Part shown: positions 6,856 to 13,623 of the stretch, one piece after another
Layout of the letters: each line of letters begins with the position of its first letter
How positions within the stretch are numbered: the first letter of the stretch is position 1
Assembly: GCA_031289285.1 (NCBI GenBank)
Contig: JAITPT010000161.1
Location: forward strand, 1 to 14,209
Reading direction: 5' to 3'
Source of the DNA: Puniceicoccales bacterium
GTDB taxonomy: Bacteria; Verrucomicrobiota; Verrucomicrobiia; Opitutales; UBA953
Length of the DNA: 14,209 bases
Translations under genes and position numbers: made by a program
The notes under the pieces: model-generated
What the model saw: the letters and a program-made list of their open reading frames with translations, nothing else
What the model was told of the DNA's origin: nothing
Databases searched by the model: none

Positions 6856-6996
6856 CCAAGGAAACCTCGCGCCAACAAACTCGCCAACGCCAACGCCAAC
6901 GCCGCCGCAACCGCACCATCAACCGCCAACACCGCAACACACCTACCGCAACTGCCAACCAACCACACACCGCGCCCCGTGCGCGCACCACTTCTC
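6856..6996 (+). other. A/C-rich leader with CGCCAA repeats
   Basis: A 141-base spacer made mostly of A, C and few T, with CGCCAA units in tandem at about 6886-6905. It has no Shine-Dalgarno before the ATG at 6997. An upstream in-frame GTG at 6979 exists, but the ATG gives a normal prepilin leader and is preferred. Confidence 0.5.
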
Positions 6997-7740
6997 ATGA
7001 AACATTCCGCCATCGCCTCCCTCTCCTCACTGCGCCCCCTCCGCGCCGCCGCGCCAACCGCCCGCCAACGCCAACGCCGCGCGTTCACCCTCATCGAAGT
7101 CATCATCTCCGTGGGCATCCTCTCCATCGCCATCCTCACGCTCATCGCGCTATTCGGCACTGTCTTTCGCCAAATCGAAGACGTCGTGAACGCCAACCGC
7201 GCCGTCAACGTCGTCAAAACCGTGGAGAACGCTTTCGCCACACCCGAAATTATCGGCGGCACAAAAATCCCAAAAATTGACGACAAGGCCACCGCCAAGT
7301 TCGACGCCCTCTACGGCTTTTTGCGCATCGCCGTTGATGGGCGCAAAGTCCCCATCTACTACTTCGAGCGCGTCGTCAAAAACAACGTCAACCAATCCGA
7401 AACCATCATCCCCATCCTTTACAACACCAACGGCGGCCCCTTCACGCGCGACCAATACAAAAAGCTGGAGGGCATCGGCACCGTCTTCCGCGTGGACATC
7501 CAAATCAGCCCACAACTAAAAAAACAACGCATCGAGCTTGACGACTCCAACAAAGACGACCCCTTGCCCTCAAAATCAATCTACGACGGCGGCGCACTGC
7601 CGAGCGACGCCGCCAAGTTCGCACTCGCCGAGCTTCCCGTCTATATCGAAATCTTCCCGCACAACTTCGGCACCGTCTCCGACGAGGCAGCCGCCGTCGT
7701 CCGCCCCATCCTCGCCCAAACCCTAATCATCAACCGCTGA
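6997..7740 (+). CDS. GspI/PilV-like minor pseudopilin
   Basis: A 247-residue prepilin from the ATG at 6997. The leader is long for the class (29 residues, Arg/Gln/Ala-rich, ending QRQRRA). Cleavage is expected before Phe30 with Glu34 at +5 (FTLIE). The helix EVIISVGILSIAILTLIALF is the I/V-type sequence in which Val-Gly-Ile replaces the usual Ala-x-Ile, typical of GspI/PilV proteins. The C-terminal ~190 residues are unrelated to anything I recognise and make it about twice the usual GspI size. The third position in a G-H-I-J-like order fits. The Verru_Chthon type B family is a plausible alternative name. It would be anchored in the inner membrane with the globular part periplasmic. Confidence 0.75.
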   Translation: MKHSAIASLSSLRPLRAAAPTARQRQRRAFTLIEVIISVGILSIAILTLIALFGTVFRQIEDVVNANRAVNVVKTVENAFATPEIIGGTKIPKIDDKATAKFDALYGFLRIAVDGRKVPIYYFERVVKNNVNQSETIIPILYNTNGGPFTRDQYKKLEGIGTVFRVDIQISPQLKKQRIELDDSNKDDPLPSKSIYDGGALPSDAAKFALAELPVYIEIFPHNFGTVSDEAAAVVRPILAQTLIINR

Positions 7741-7789
7741 TACGCCGCGCCGCCCTCTTTCCATTTCAACACACCGCATCTTTTTCCCG
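7741..7789 (+). other. Short spacer before the fourth pseudopilin gene
   Basis: 49 bases, C/T/A-rich with very few G. It has no hairpin and no Shine-Dalgarno, so co-transcription of 6997-8854 is very likely. Confidence 0.4.
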
Positions 7790-8854
7790 ATGAAAACGCT
7801 CTCCACCATCCGCGCCCGCGCCGCCCGCGCCTTCACTCTCCTTGAGCTACTCGTCGCCACCGCGATTATGGCGCTCATCATCGCCCTGCTCATCCAAGTC
7901 GCCGACGGCACCTTCAGGTCCTACAACGCCGCCACCTCCACACTGCGCACACTCGCCACCGCCCGCGTCGTCCTCACCAACCTCCAACAAGACCTCCAGA
8001 CCGCCATCATCCCCAACGACCGCCACGTCTGGTTCCACGTCGAACACACCGGCGACATCGGCAACCTCTCCGCCGCAAGCACCCCGCAAATCATGTTCTT
8101 CTCCGCCGTCCCCGACCGCATCAAACGCGAGAACGGCCAGACCGCCCGCATCCCGGGAGACATTTGCGCCGTCAACTACCAAATCGCCCAGCGCTCCCCA
8201 TTCATCAACCCAGGCGAGTTTTCCCAGCAAACCTACAGCCTCTACCGCGCCGTCATAGACGCCAAAGCCACCTTCGCACAAGCCATCCCCGCAATCACCG
8301 GCTACCGCCAAAACAGCACCACAGAGGCAACCACAAAAGACGACGCCCTCTACGACCTCTGGCGCACCGCCGTTGACGGCATTCTCGACATCAACAACAA
8401 CCGAGCCAAAACCGACCTCAAGTCTTGGGGCATCGCCCCGCAAAACTACCTCGTCGGCGACATCGCGGGCATCAACCTCGTCTTCTATTACTACGTCGCC
8501 CAGACCGACGGCACAAAAAAACTCACCGCCCTCGCTCACGCAGACATCCGAGAAGACGTCTCCAACGCACTCCGCGAAACCAACCCCTCCGAAATCACCG
8601 TCGAGACCTACACCAAAAATGTAAAAATCCGCGCAGGACAGGTCATCATTGACGACAACGCCTCCGACGACGGCAAAACACGCACCCTCCAAAGCATAGA
8701 TGTCTCCGTCATCTGCCTCGGCCCCGACGGCGCACTGCGCCTGCGCAACCTGCAACAAACCGCAAGTTCCGGTCGCATTGACCCAGACACCTTCAACAGC
8801 ATTCTCCGCGAACACGGCGACACACACACCGTCAAAGTCAACATGGCGAAATAA
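7790..8854 (+). CDS. GspJ/PilW-like minor pseudopilin
   Basis: A 354-residue prepilin. The leader MKTLSTIRARAARA is followed by predicted cleavage before Phe15 and Glu19 at +5 (FTLLE). The helix LLVATAIMALIIALLIQVADG, then the TFRSYNAATSTLRTLATARVVLTNLQQDL segment, is the J/W type, in which a long helix is followed by a heptad-like stretch and Asp-Leu. A later stretch (FHVEHT ... STPQIMFFSAVPD) resembles the beta-rich GspJ head and also Verru_Chthon type C proteins. The sequence holds acidic turns such as DDNASDDGK. No GspK-like partner follows. It is the last gene of the cassette, 97 bases before yidC. The function (pseudopilus tip component) is inferred from family and position. Confidence 0.8.
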   Translation: MKTLSTIRARAARAFTLLELLVATAIMALIIALLIQVADGTFRSYNAATSTLRTLATARVVLTNLQQDLQTAIIPNDRHVWFHVEHTGDIGNLSAASTPQIMFFSAVPDRIKRENGQTARIPGDICAVNYQIAQRSPFINPGEFSQQTYSLYRAVIDAKATFAQAIPAITGYRQNSTTEATTKDDALYDLWRTAVDGILDINNNRAKTDLKSWGIAPQNYLVGDIAGINLVFYYYVAQTDGTKKLTALAHADIREDVSNALRETNPSEITVETYTKNVKIRAGQVIIDDNASDDGKTRTLQSIDVSVICLGPDGALRLRNLQQTASSGRIDPDTFNSILREHGDTHTVKVNMAK

Positions 8855-8951
8855 GCCACAAGACCCACCCACATCCAAAAAAATCTCGCGCTGCGCACAC
8901 AGCCCGCTTACAAAACCGCGCACCAACACACGCATAAGAAACAGCAACTAA
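8855..8951 (+). other. A/C-rich leader before yidC
   Basis: 97 bases, A/C-rich, with CACAAGACCCACCCACATCC near its start. There is no terminator hairpin after the pseudopilin stop and no Shine-Dalgarno before the yidC ATG. yidC could be read from the pseudopilin transcript or from an unrecognised promoter. Confidence 0.4.
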
Positions 8952-11042
8952 ATGGATAAAAAAAGCATCGCCATCGGCATAGCACTCCTCACCACCGCCA
9001 TCGGAATCTTCGCATGGAACGGCATTAACCAAAGCGACCACCAACCCGCAAAAACCGACACCGCAGCGGCAACAACCCCCGCCGCCACCGCCGCAACTCC
9101 CGCGCCAACCGCGCCCTCTGCCGCCGCAACTCCGGCGACTGCCGCCGCGCCAACCGCCACCGCCGCGCCCGTTGCTCCCGCCGCCACGCCGACCACGTCC
9201 GCCGCAACTGTGCCTCCCGCCGCCACGCCCGCGCCTCCCGCCCCGCCGCCGTCCACCACGTCCACCGCGTCCACGTCGTCCACCACGTCCACAGCCGCTC
9301 CGCCCCCCGCCGCCCCCGCCGACTCCCTCGAAAACGGCACACTACGCCTCGACTTCAGCCCCGCCAACGGCGGCGGCATCGCCAACATCGCTCTCCTCAA
9401 ACAAGCCGACACCCTCGACAACCGCAAAGACTCCGCCGCGCACCCCTACCTCTTCAACCGCACCGGACTCGAGGCCACCTTTGGCCACCCCAGCTACCTT
9501 CCCGACGGCAGGGCGGTCTGGACGCCCACGCCCATCCCGTCAATCCTCGGCCTCACCTTCCGCCTCGACAACGACACAAGACTCTGGACGCCCGTTTTCA
9601 CCCGCGTCTCCGCCGCCAACGACAAAACCCGCGCCATCTTCACCGCCACCCTCGTTGACCCCGTCACCCAAAGCCGCATCCTCGTCACCCGCACTTACTC
9701 CTTTGCCCAAGACGCCCCGCCCGTCGCTGGCACCATCCCCCCACCCACCGACCCACACGTCGTCCGCGTCGAAACAAAGTTTCGCGTCCAGAACGACAAA
9801 CCCGCCTACACCCTCGCCCGCTTCCAACTCAACCTCGGCACACTCCCGCCAACCGAAGGCGACTACTCCAACCAATTCCTCGGCGTCTCCGCTTGCGACG
9901 GCGACAACTTCGACCGCACCGAACTCGGCGCATTCTCCGACAGCAGCGGCGTCTTCGGCATCGGGAAATCCGCCGCAAAAACCGCCGACATCAAATCCAA
10001 CGCCGCCCAAAAATGGAAATGGGTCTCCGCCACAAACCAATACTTTGCCGCAATTCTCCAATTTGACACCGACACCAACCGCCGCCTCGTGACCGACCTG
10101 CGCGTCACCCCGCTCCGCAAAATCCCCCCGCCCGGCCAAATCTCCCCGCCCTACACCGCCACCGGAGATGTCGGCTTCCAACTCCCGCCCCTCAACCCAG
10201 GACAAGAAATCACCCTCACCGCAGATTTCTACGTCGGCACCCGCGAATACGCCCGCCTCGCCGCCCTCGGCCACGACCAAGAAAAAGCCGTCCACTTTGC
10301 AAAACTCTGGTTCATCTCGATGGACCCACTTTGCAAAATCTTTGTCGTCATCCTCGACCTCCTCCACGGCCTCACTGGCGCATGGGCACTTGCGATTATC
10401 GCGCTCACCGTCATTATCAAAGCTATCACATGGCCGCTCGTCACAGCGCAACAACGCTCTGCCGAAAAAATGCGCAAGTTTCAAGGTCCCATGAAAGCCA
10501 TTCGCGAGAAATATAAAGACGACCAAAAACGCCAACAATTAGAGATGATGAACCTCTACAAAGAGCATAAAATAAACCCGCTTGCTGGCTGTCTCCCCGT
10601 CCTTATACAAATCCCGATTTTCTCCGGCCTCTTCTTTACCTTCCAATCTCTCGCCCAGCTGCGTTTCCAATCTTTTCTCTGGATAACCGACCTCTCCATG
10701 CCCGACACCATCCCGGGGCTGGAGGACTTTACCCTCCTCGGCGTCCACCTCCACATCTTGCCTATCCTCATGGGTGTTACCATGTTACTAAACATGAAAC
10801 TAACTCCAATGCCAAATATGGAAGGCCAGCAAAAAATGATTTTTTACGGCATGATGATTATGTTCCCTGTGATATGCTACGGAATGCCCTCTGCCTTGAT
10901 GTTATATTACGCCGTGCAAAACGTCCTCACTATTTTCCAAACATTTCACACCCGCCGCCGCATAAGAATTGAGGAAACGAATGCGCCTGCCACTGCTGTC
11001 GTCGTCGAAAAACCGCGAGGAAAAGGCAAATACAAATGGTAA
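8952..11042 (+). CDS. yidC: Membrane protein insertase YidC
   Basis: A 696-residue inner-membrane insertase that places proteins in the membrane alone or with SecYEG. In order: an N-terminal membrane helix (about residues 5-22), a ~90-residue Ala/Pro/Thr/Ser-rich linker (about 33-125), a periplasmic beta-sandwich domain (starting LENGTLRLDFSPANGG), then the conserved five-helix core from about residue 456. In the core, TVIIKAITWPLVTAQQRSA carries Lys490, where many bacteria have the catalytic-groove arginine; positive charge is kept. KINPLAGCLPVLIQIPIF and YILPILMGVTM-type motifs (here LPILMGVTMLLNMKL) are present. The C-terminus is Arg/Lys-rich. The linker is far longer than in Escherichia coli YidC. 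Base composition is C/A-rich early and less GC-rich after about 10480. It stands alone, without rnpA or yidD nearby. Confidence 0.97.
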   Translation: MDKKSIAIGIALLTTAIGIFAWNGINQSDHQPAKTDTAAATTPAATAATPAPTAPSAAATPATAAAPTATAAPVAPAATPTTSAATVPPAATPAPPAPPPSTTSTASTSSTTSTAAPPPAAPADSLENGTLRLDFSPANGGGIANIALLKQADTLDNRKDSAAHPYLFNRTGLEATFGHPSYLPDGRAVWTPTPIPSILGLTFRLDNDTRLWTPVFTRVSAANDKTRAIFTATLVDPVTQSRILVTRTYSFAQDAPPVAGTIPPPTDPHVVRVETKFRVQNDKPAYTLARFQLNLGTLPPTEGDYSNQFLGVSACDGDNFDRTELGAFSDSSGVFGIGKSAAKTADIKSNAAQKWKWVSATNQYFAAILQFDTDTNRRLVTDLRVTPLRKIPPPGQISPPYTATGDVGFQLPPLNPGQEITLTADFYVGTREYARLAALGHDQEKAVHFAKLWFISMDPLCKIFVVILDLLHGLTGAWALAIIALTVIIKAITWPLVTAQQRSAEKMRKFQGPMKAIREKYKDDQKRQQLEMMNLYKEHKINPLAGCLPVLIQIPIFSGLFFTFQSLAQLRFQSFLWITDLSMPDTIPGLEDFTLLGVHLHILPILMGVTMLLNMKLTPMPNMEGQQKMIFYGMMIMFPVICYGMPSALMLYYAVQNVLTIFQTFHTRRRIRIEETNAPATAVVVEKPRGKGKYKW

Positions 11043-11045
11043 AAA

Positions 11046-11076
11046 ACGCAGTTGCTGCCTGTCGCTGTAACTGCGT
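11046..11076 (-). terminator. Hairpin after yidC, U-tract only on the minus strand
   Basis: Arms ACGCAGTT (11046-11053) and AACTGCGT (11069-11076) pair perfectly with a 15-nt loop. A-runs flank both sides, so only a minus-strand transcript would have U-residues after the stem. It could still attenuate the plus transcript between yidC and the peptidase gene. The orientation makes a classic plus-strand terminator unlikely. Confidence 0.45.
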
Positions 11077-11102
11077 AAAAAACACTTAATTTTCCCCTGA
11101 AC

Positions 11103-11888
11103 ATGCCCCCCGAAAAATCCGAAATAGAACCAGAAACATTTCTCCGACGTTTTGTCGGTGCGGCGGTGGCGTCTGGCTTCAACGTCATCGAATACGGAAC
11201 TGCTGGCACCTACCCCTTACTCGCTGCCGAACTCGCTCCGCCCAACCCCAAACTACGCCTATATCTCTCTGCGGGAATTCACGGCGACGAACCTGCTGGT
11301 GCGCTTGCCCTGCTTACCCTCATGCGCCAAAAATGGTTTGATACCGCTCTTGCCTGGCACATTTTGCCGATGCTCAACCCACGGGGCATTGCTGTGCGCA
11401 CGCGCGAAACACCTGAAGGACTCGACCTCAACCGTGACTACCGTGACGCCCGTTCGCTTGAAACACGTGCTCACAAAGCATGGCTGAGTCATTCGGCTTG
11501 GCGTTATGATGCGGCCTTATCGCTTCATGAAGATTGGGAAGCGAGTGGCTTTTATCTTTATGAAATGCGTGAGTATTCGGAACCGGATTTAGGCCGACGG
11601 ATTTTGCAAGCGGTTGAACCTTTTGCCAGTATTGAGCGGGCCTCTGAAATTGATGGTTTCCCTGCAAAAAATGGTCTCCTCACTCCTCACGCCAGTTCTT
11701 CCTTTGAATCTGTAACGGACTGGCCTGAGCAGCTTTTGCTTCGTCGCGACCACACTCTCTTATCCTACACTTTTGAAACTTCTTCTCGTTCTCCCATCGC
11801 TGAGCGAGTCTTAGCTCAAATAGTCGCCATAAAAACCGCCATAAATCTCCTCCTCACCCCCAAAATCGCCGATTATTACGAAATCTAA
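11103..11888 (+). CDS. M14-family zinc carboxypeptidase / deacylase-like protein
   Basis: A 261-residue cytoplasmic protein with no signal peptide. It carries the zinc-binding and catalytic signatures of M14-type peptidases and their deacylase relatives: HGDE (His60, Glu63), NPRG (92-95), LDLNRDYRD (Asn110, Arg111), LHED with His142 as third zinc ligand, and YTFETSS with Glu225 in the position of the general base. The small size without pro-region resembles MpaA-like peptidases and succinylglutamate desuccinylase/aspartoacylase proteins, so the substrate (peptide, acylated amino acid or cell-wall fragment) cannot be fixed. The ATG at 11103 lies 60 bases after yidC. Codon use is less C-biased and the GC content lower than in the pseudopilin genes. 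Confidence 0.85.
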   Translation: MPPEKSEIEPETFLRRFVGAAVASGFNVIEYGTAGTYPLLAAELAPPNPKLRLYLSAGIHGDEPAGALALLTLMRQKWFDTALAWHILPMLNPRGIAVRTRETPEGLDLNRDYRDARSLETRAHKAWLSHSAWRYDAALSLHEDWEASGFYLYEMREYSEPDLGRRILQAVEPFASIERASEIDGFPAKNGLLTPHASSSFESVTDWPEQLLLRRDHTLLSYTFETSSRSPIAERVLAQIVAIKTAINLLLTPKIADYYEI

Positions 11889-11916
11889 CCAAAACCCCCC
11901 CCCCCGCACTCCCTCG
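11889..11916 (+). repeat. Poly-C tract (11 C)
   Basis: An uninterrupted C11 at 11895-11905 directly precedes the tandem repeat array. C/T tracts also precede the units at about 12046 and 12170, and the 445-bp units in the left flank, so such a tract seems part of the repeat boundary. Confidence 0.6.
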
Positions 11917-12371
11917 AATAATTAACCAGGCTAAATAATCCACTTGACCTCAAAAAGGGGACAGACACTTTTCGCGTCATGCGCCTCACGCATCATCTGA
12001 GCATCGCCTCTTGCAGACGAAGCAGCATACCTCCCCCCCCCCTAAATATTTAACCAGGCTAAATAATTCACTTGACCTCAAAAGGGGACAGACACTTTTC
12101 ACGTTACACGCCTCACGCATCATCTGAGCGCCGCTCCTGCAGACGAAGCAGAATACCCTCCCCCTCCTTGAATATTTAACCAGGCTAAATAATCCACTTG
12201 ACCGCAAAAGGGGGACAGACACTTTTCGCGTCATGCGCCTCACGCCTCATCTGAGCACCGCCTCTTGCGGGCGCAGTGAAATCGGAGGAGCGGGGAAGTG
12301 GAGGGTGGTCAGAATATTTAACCAGGCTAATTAATTCGCTTGACCTCAAAAAGGGACAGACACTTTTAAAT
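11917..12371. repeat. Tandem array of four ~128-bp repeat units
   Basis: Four units begin near 11917, 12046, 12170 and 12313 (spacing 128, 126 and 142). Each starts with an AATATTTAACCAGGCTAA-type palindrome. It then has CACTTGACC, a GGGGACAGACACTTTT word, and in the first three a GCGCCTCACGC ... CATCTGAGC stretch with TGCAGACGAAGCA in units 1-2. Unit 4 keeps only the first ~55 bases. Unit ends are C/T-rich. There are no ORFs of note. The short words and lack of unique spacers exclude CRISPR. Confidence 0.85.
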
Positions 12372-12403
12372 GAGGTCACCGAAAACTTTTCAAAAACTTG
12401 TAT
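12369..12403. repeat. Short repeat with GAAAACTTTTC palindrome, copy 1
   Basis: This 35-base word (AATGAGGTCACCGAAAAC, then TTTTCAAAAACTTGTAT) recurs at 13060-13095 with four or five differences. Both copies follow a GGGACAG-type word. TTGTATAGT just after copy 1 resembles a -10 box, but no matching -35 is clear. Confidence 0.55.
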
Positions 12404-12441
12404 AGTATTTTTCATTAGCATTGGGACGCATTTTGCCCCAC

Positions 12442-12464
12442 CCCCCCCAAAAAAAAGGGGATTG
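12442..12464. repeat. Poly-C / poly-A low-complexity hairpin
   Basis: A CCCC run, a poly-A tract and a GGGG run form a C4-A8-G4 stem-loop within a longer C-tract. It has no coding content and lies between two repeat blocks. Confidence 0.4.
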
Positions 12465-12492
12465 AGGTCACAATGTCATTAGGAAATTCCAT

Positions 12493-12571
12493 ATCTGTGT
12501 TATCTGCGGTTAACCTCCTCTGGAGGACAAGCGCGTGAGACAAGCAAGTGAAAAAGCGCCTGTCCCTTTTT
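12493..12571. repeat. 79-bp direct repeat, copy 1
   Basis: Aligns without gaps to 12939-13017 (offset 446), with eight mismatches by my count. It starts ATCTGTGTTATCTGCGGTTA and ends in the inverted word AAAAAGCGCCTGTCCC followed by Ts. No ORF is supported inside it. Confidence 0.8.
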
Positions 12572-12593
12572 CAGTCTATACGCATCAGGGGCA

Positions 12594-12615
12594 TAAAAGG
12601 AGGCAGACACTTTTT
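12594..12615. repeat. GGCAGACACTTTTT word (degenerate)
   Basis: A variant of the GGGACAGACACTTTT family with AGGCAGAC in place of GGGACAGAC. It lies 23 bases after an inverted copy at 12551-12571. Confidence 0.5.
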
Positions 12616-12644
12616 GCATTCCGTTGATCACAATGTTTAGACCA

Positions 12645-12740
12645 GATGAATAGGATTGTCAGGATAAAGCATGAAAAAATCTTAGAAAACGAAGAAAACC
12701 GAGAAATAGAAGCTCAAAAATCCTGGCAATCTTGTCCATC
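12645..12740. repeat. Inverted repeat pair flanking ~54 bases
   Basis: GATGAATAGGATTGTCAGGA (12645-12664) and its near-complement TCCTGGCAATCTTGTCCATC (12721-12740) pair over 21 bases with four mismatches. ATCCTG-type words like these are widespread bacterial dispersed repeats. The frame open across this region (12646-12906) has no recognisable content. Confidence 0.55.
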
Positions 12741-12766
12741 CTGCAACCCAGAAACTGGCCAATATC

Positions 12767-12896
12767 AAAAAAGGGACAGGAACTTTTCTCACGTCGGGTG
12801 CCCCACGCCTCGCTCTCACACCTACGTCTGCCCCAACACCGTTGTCGCCACGGACTCAAAAAGAGATAGAATGCAAAAGGGGACAGACATTTTTTT
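12767..12896. repeat. Two GGGACAG-type words
   Basis: AAAAAAGGGACAGGAACTTT (12767-12786) and GGGGACAGACATTTTTTT (12879-12896) are both in the same orientation as the array words. The sequence between them is unassigned. Confidence 0.55.
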
Positions 12897-12938
12897 CATT
12901 CGCTGACTCATGGCGACTCCGGTGTTCATATCTACGCT

Positions 12939-13017
12939 ATCTGTGTTATCTGCGGTTAGCTTCCTCCGTTGGATAAGTGCGTGAGACATGCAAGTGAAAA
13001 AGCGCCTGTCCCTTTTT
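12939..13017. repeat. 79-bp direct repeat, copy 2
   Basis: The partner of 12493-12571. It is followed at once by a direct word, AAAAAGGGACAGGTCTTTTT (13026-13045), so an inverted and a direct copy face each other across an 8-base gap. Confidence 0.8.
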
Positions 13018-13059
13018 TAGTCCTCAAAAAGGGACAGGTCTTTTTTTGAATACTTTTTG

Positions 13060-13095
13060 AATAAGGTGAGCGAAAATTTTTCAAAAAACTTGTAT
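13060..13095. repeat. Short repeat with GAAAATTTTTC palindrome, copy 2
   Basis: Partner of 12369-12403. It contains the AATAAGGTGAGCGAAAAT word and ends TTGTAT. Confidence 0.55.
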
Positions 13096-13415
13096 CACGG
13101 AACTTATTTGTTTTGCTGCTGTTTCGGCCACCAATAACTCCTTCGCATCGTTACCTTCAAAAACAACTCAACTTTCGACCCTTATGCCTCAAATAGCCGA
13201 CTCCGCCGCCACGGCCTCCACCTTCCGACCAGCCGCCGCTTCACCTGCTGCCCCCGTTTCACCGCTTCGTGTCTTCGCGCCTTCGTGTGAGAACGCCGTC
13301 CGTGAAACGATGTCCGTGCTGCCGTTGGTGCCGACCTTCTTCTGGGTCTCGCCGCTTCGCGCCTGTTGTCTTGTCGGCGCACGAGAACGGAATGACAGCG
13401 GTGAGAATAACTTTT
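13096..13415. other. Non-coding stretch with a CTTCGTG heptad-type repeat
   Basis: The only structure I see is CTTCGTGTCTTCGCGCCTTC (13265-13284), continuing as GTGTGAGA. Read on the minus strand it is a repeated ACGAAG word, a dispersed motif seen in many bacteria. An ATG at 13184 opens a long frame that joins the flavodoxin gene, but its composition here is unlike the gene and it crosses the hairpin element, so I take it as chance. Confidence 0.45.
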
Positions 13416-13586
13416 TTAACCGAAAAATGGCAGTTGTAGGGGAAGTATTGCGAGAAGAGGTTGCGGCAGCTGCGCTTGGTGGATTTGTGAAGGCGCACCT
13501 GTTGGTGCGTCGAACAAAGCCAACAAATGCAGATGACATAACAGCTTCTGCAAGACGACCCGACTCAACTGCCGTTTTTAGGTTAA
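13416..13586. mobile_element. ~170-bp inverted-repeat (MITE-like) element, copy B
   Basis: The 21-bp ends TTAACCGAAAAATGGCAGTT (13416-13435) and AACTGCCGTTTTTAGGTTAA (13567-13586) are inverted with two mismatches. A perfect tip, CGCACC-TGTT-GGTGCG (13494-13509), lies at the exact centre. Between arm and tip the halves are further complementary (GCGGCAGCTGC opposite GCAGATGACATAACAGC-like segments). The ends and tip match those of the element at 920-1090, while the tip loop and inner sequence differ, so covariation is plausible. It sits about 105 bases upstream of the flavodoxin ATG. Confidence 0.7.
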
Positions 13587-13595
13587 AGAAACCCC

Positions 13596-13623
13596 TTGCC
13601 ACCTCCCCGCCGTTGCTTATCCC
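13596..13623 (+). promoter_or_regulatory. Weak promoter candidate for the flavodoxin gene
   Basis: TTGCCA (13596-13601) and TATCCC (13618-13623) with a 16-base spacer, about 70 bases before the ATG and just outside the hairpin element. Only a few consensus positions match, so this is a suggestion. Confidence 0.2.

Noticed and set aside
8952..9427. Long minus-strand frame rich in Ala, Gly and Val opposite yidC
   Set aside because: It is an antisense product of the Ala/Pro/Thr-rich linker and the C-rich codons of yidC.
11043..11102. Classic rho-independent terminator for yidC
   Set aside because: The stem is good but the sequence after it on the plus strand is A-rich, not T-rich. The U-tract exists only for a minus-strand transcript, so it is listed as a hairpin with that caveat.
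11917..12371. CRISPR array
   Set aside because: Units are over 120 bases and repeated along nearly their whole length. There are no short repeats with unique spacers and no cas gene.
12646..12906. 86-codon plus-strand frame among the repeats
   Set aside because: It crosses both arms of an inverted repeat and two GGGACAG-type words, with no signal of coding or homology.
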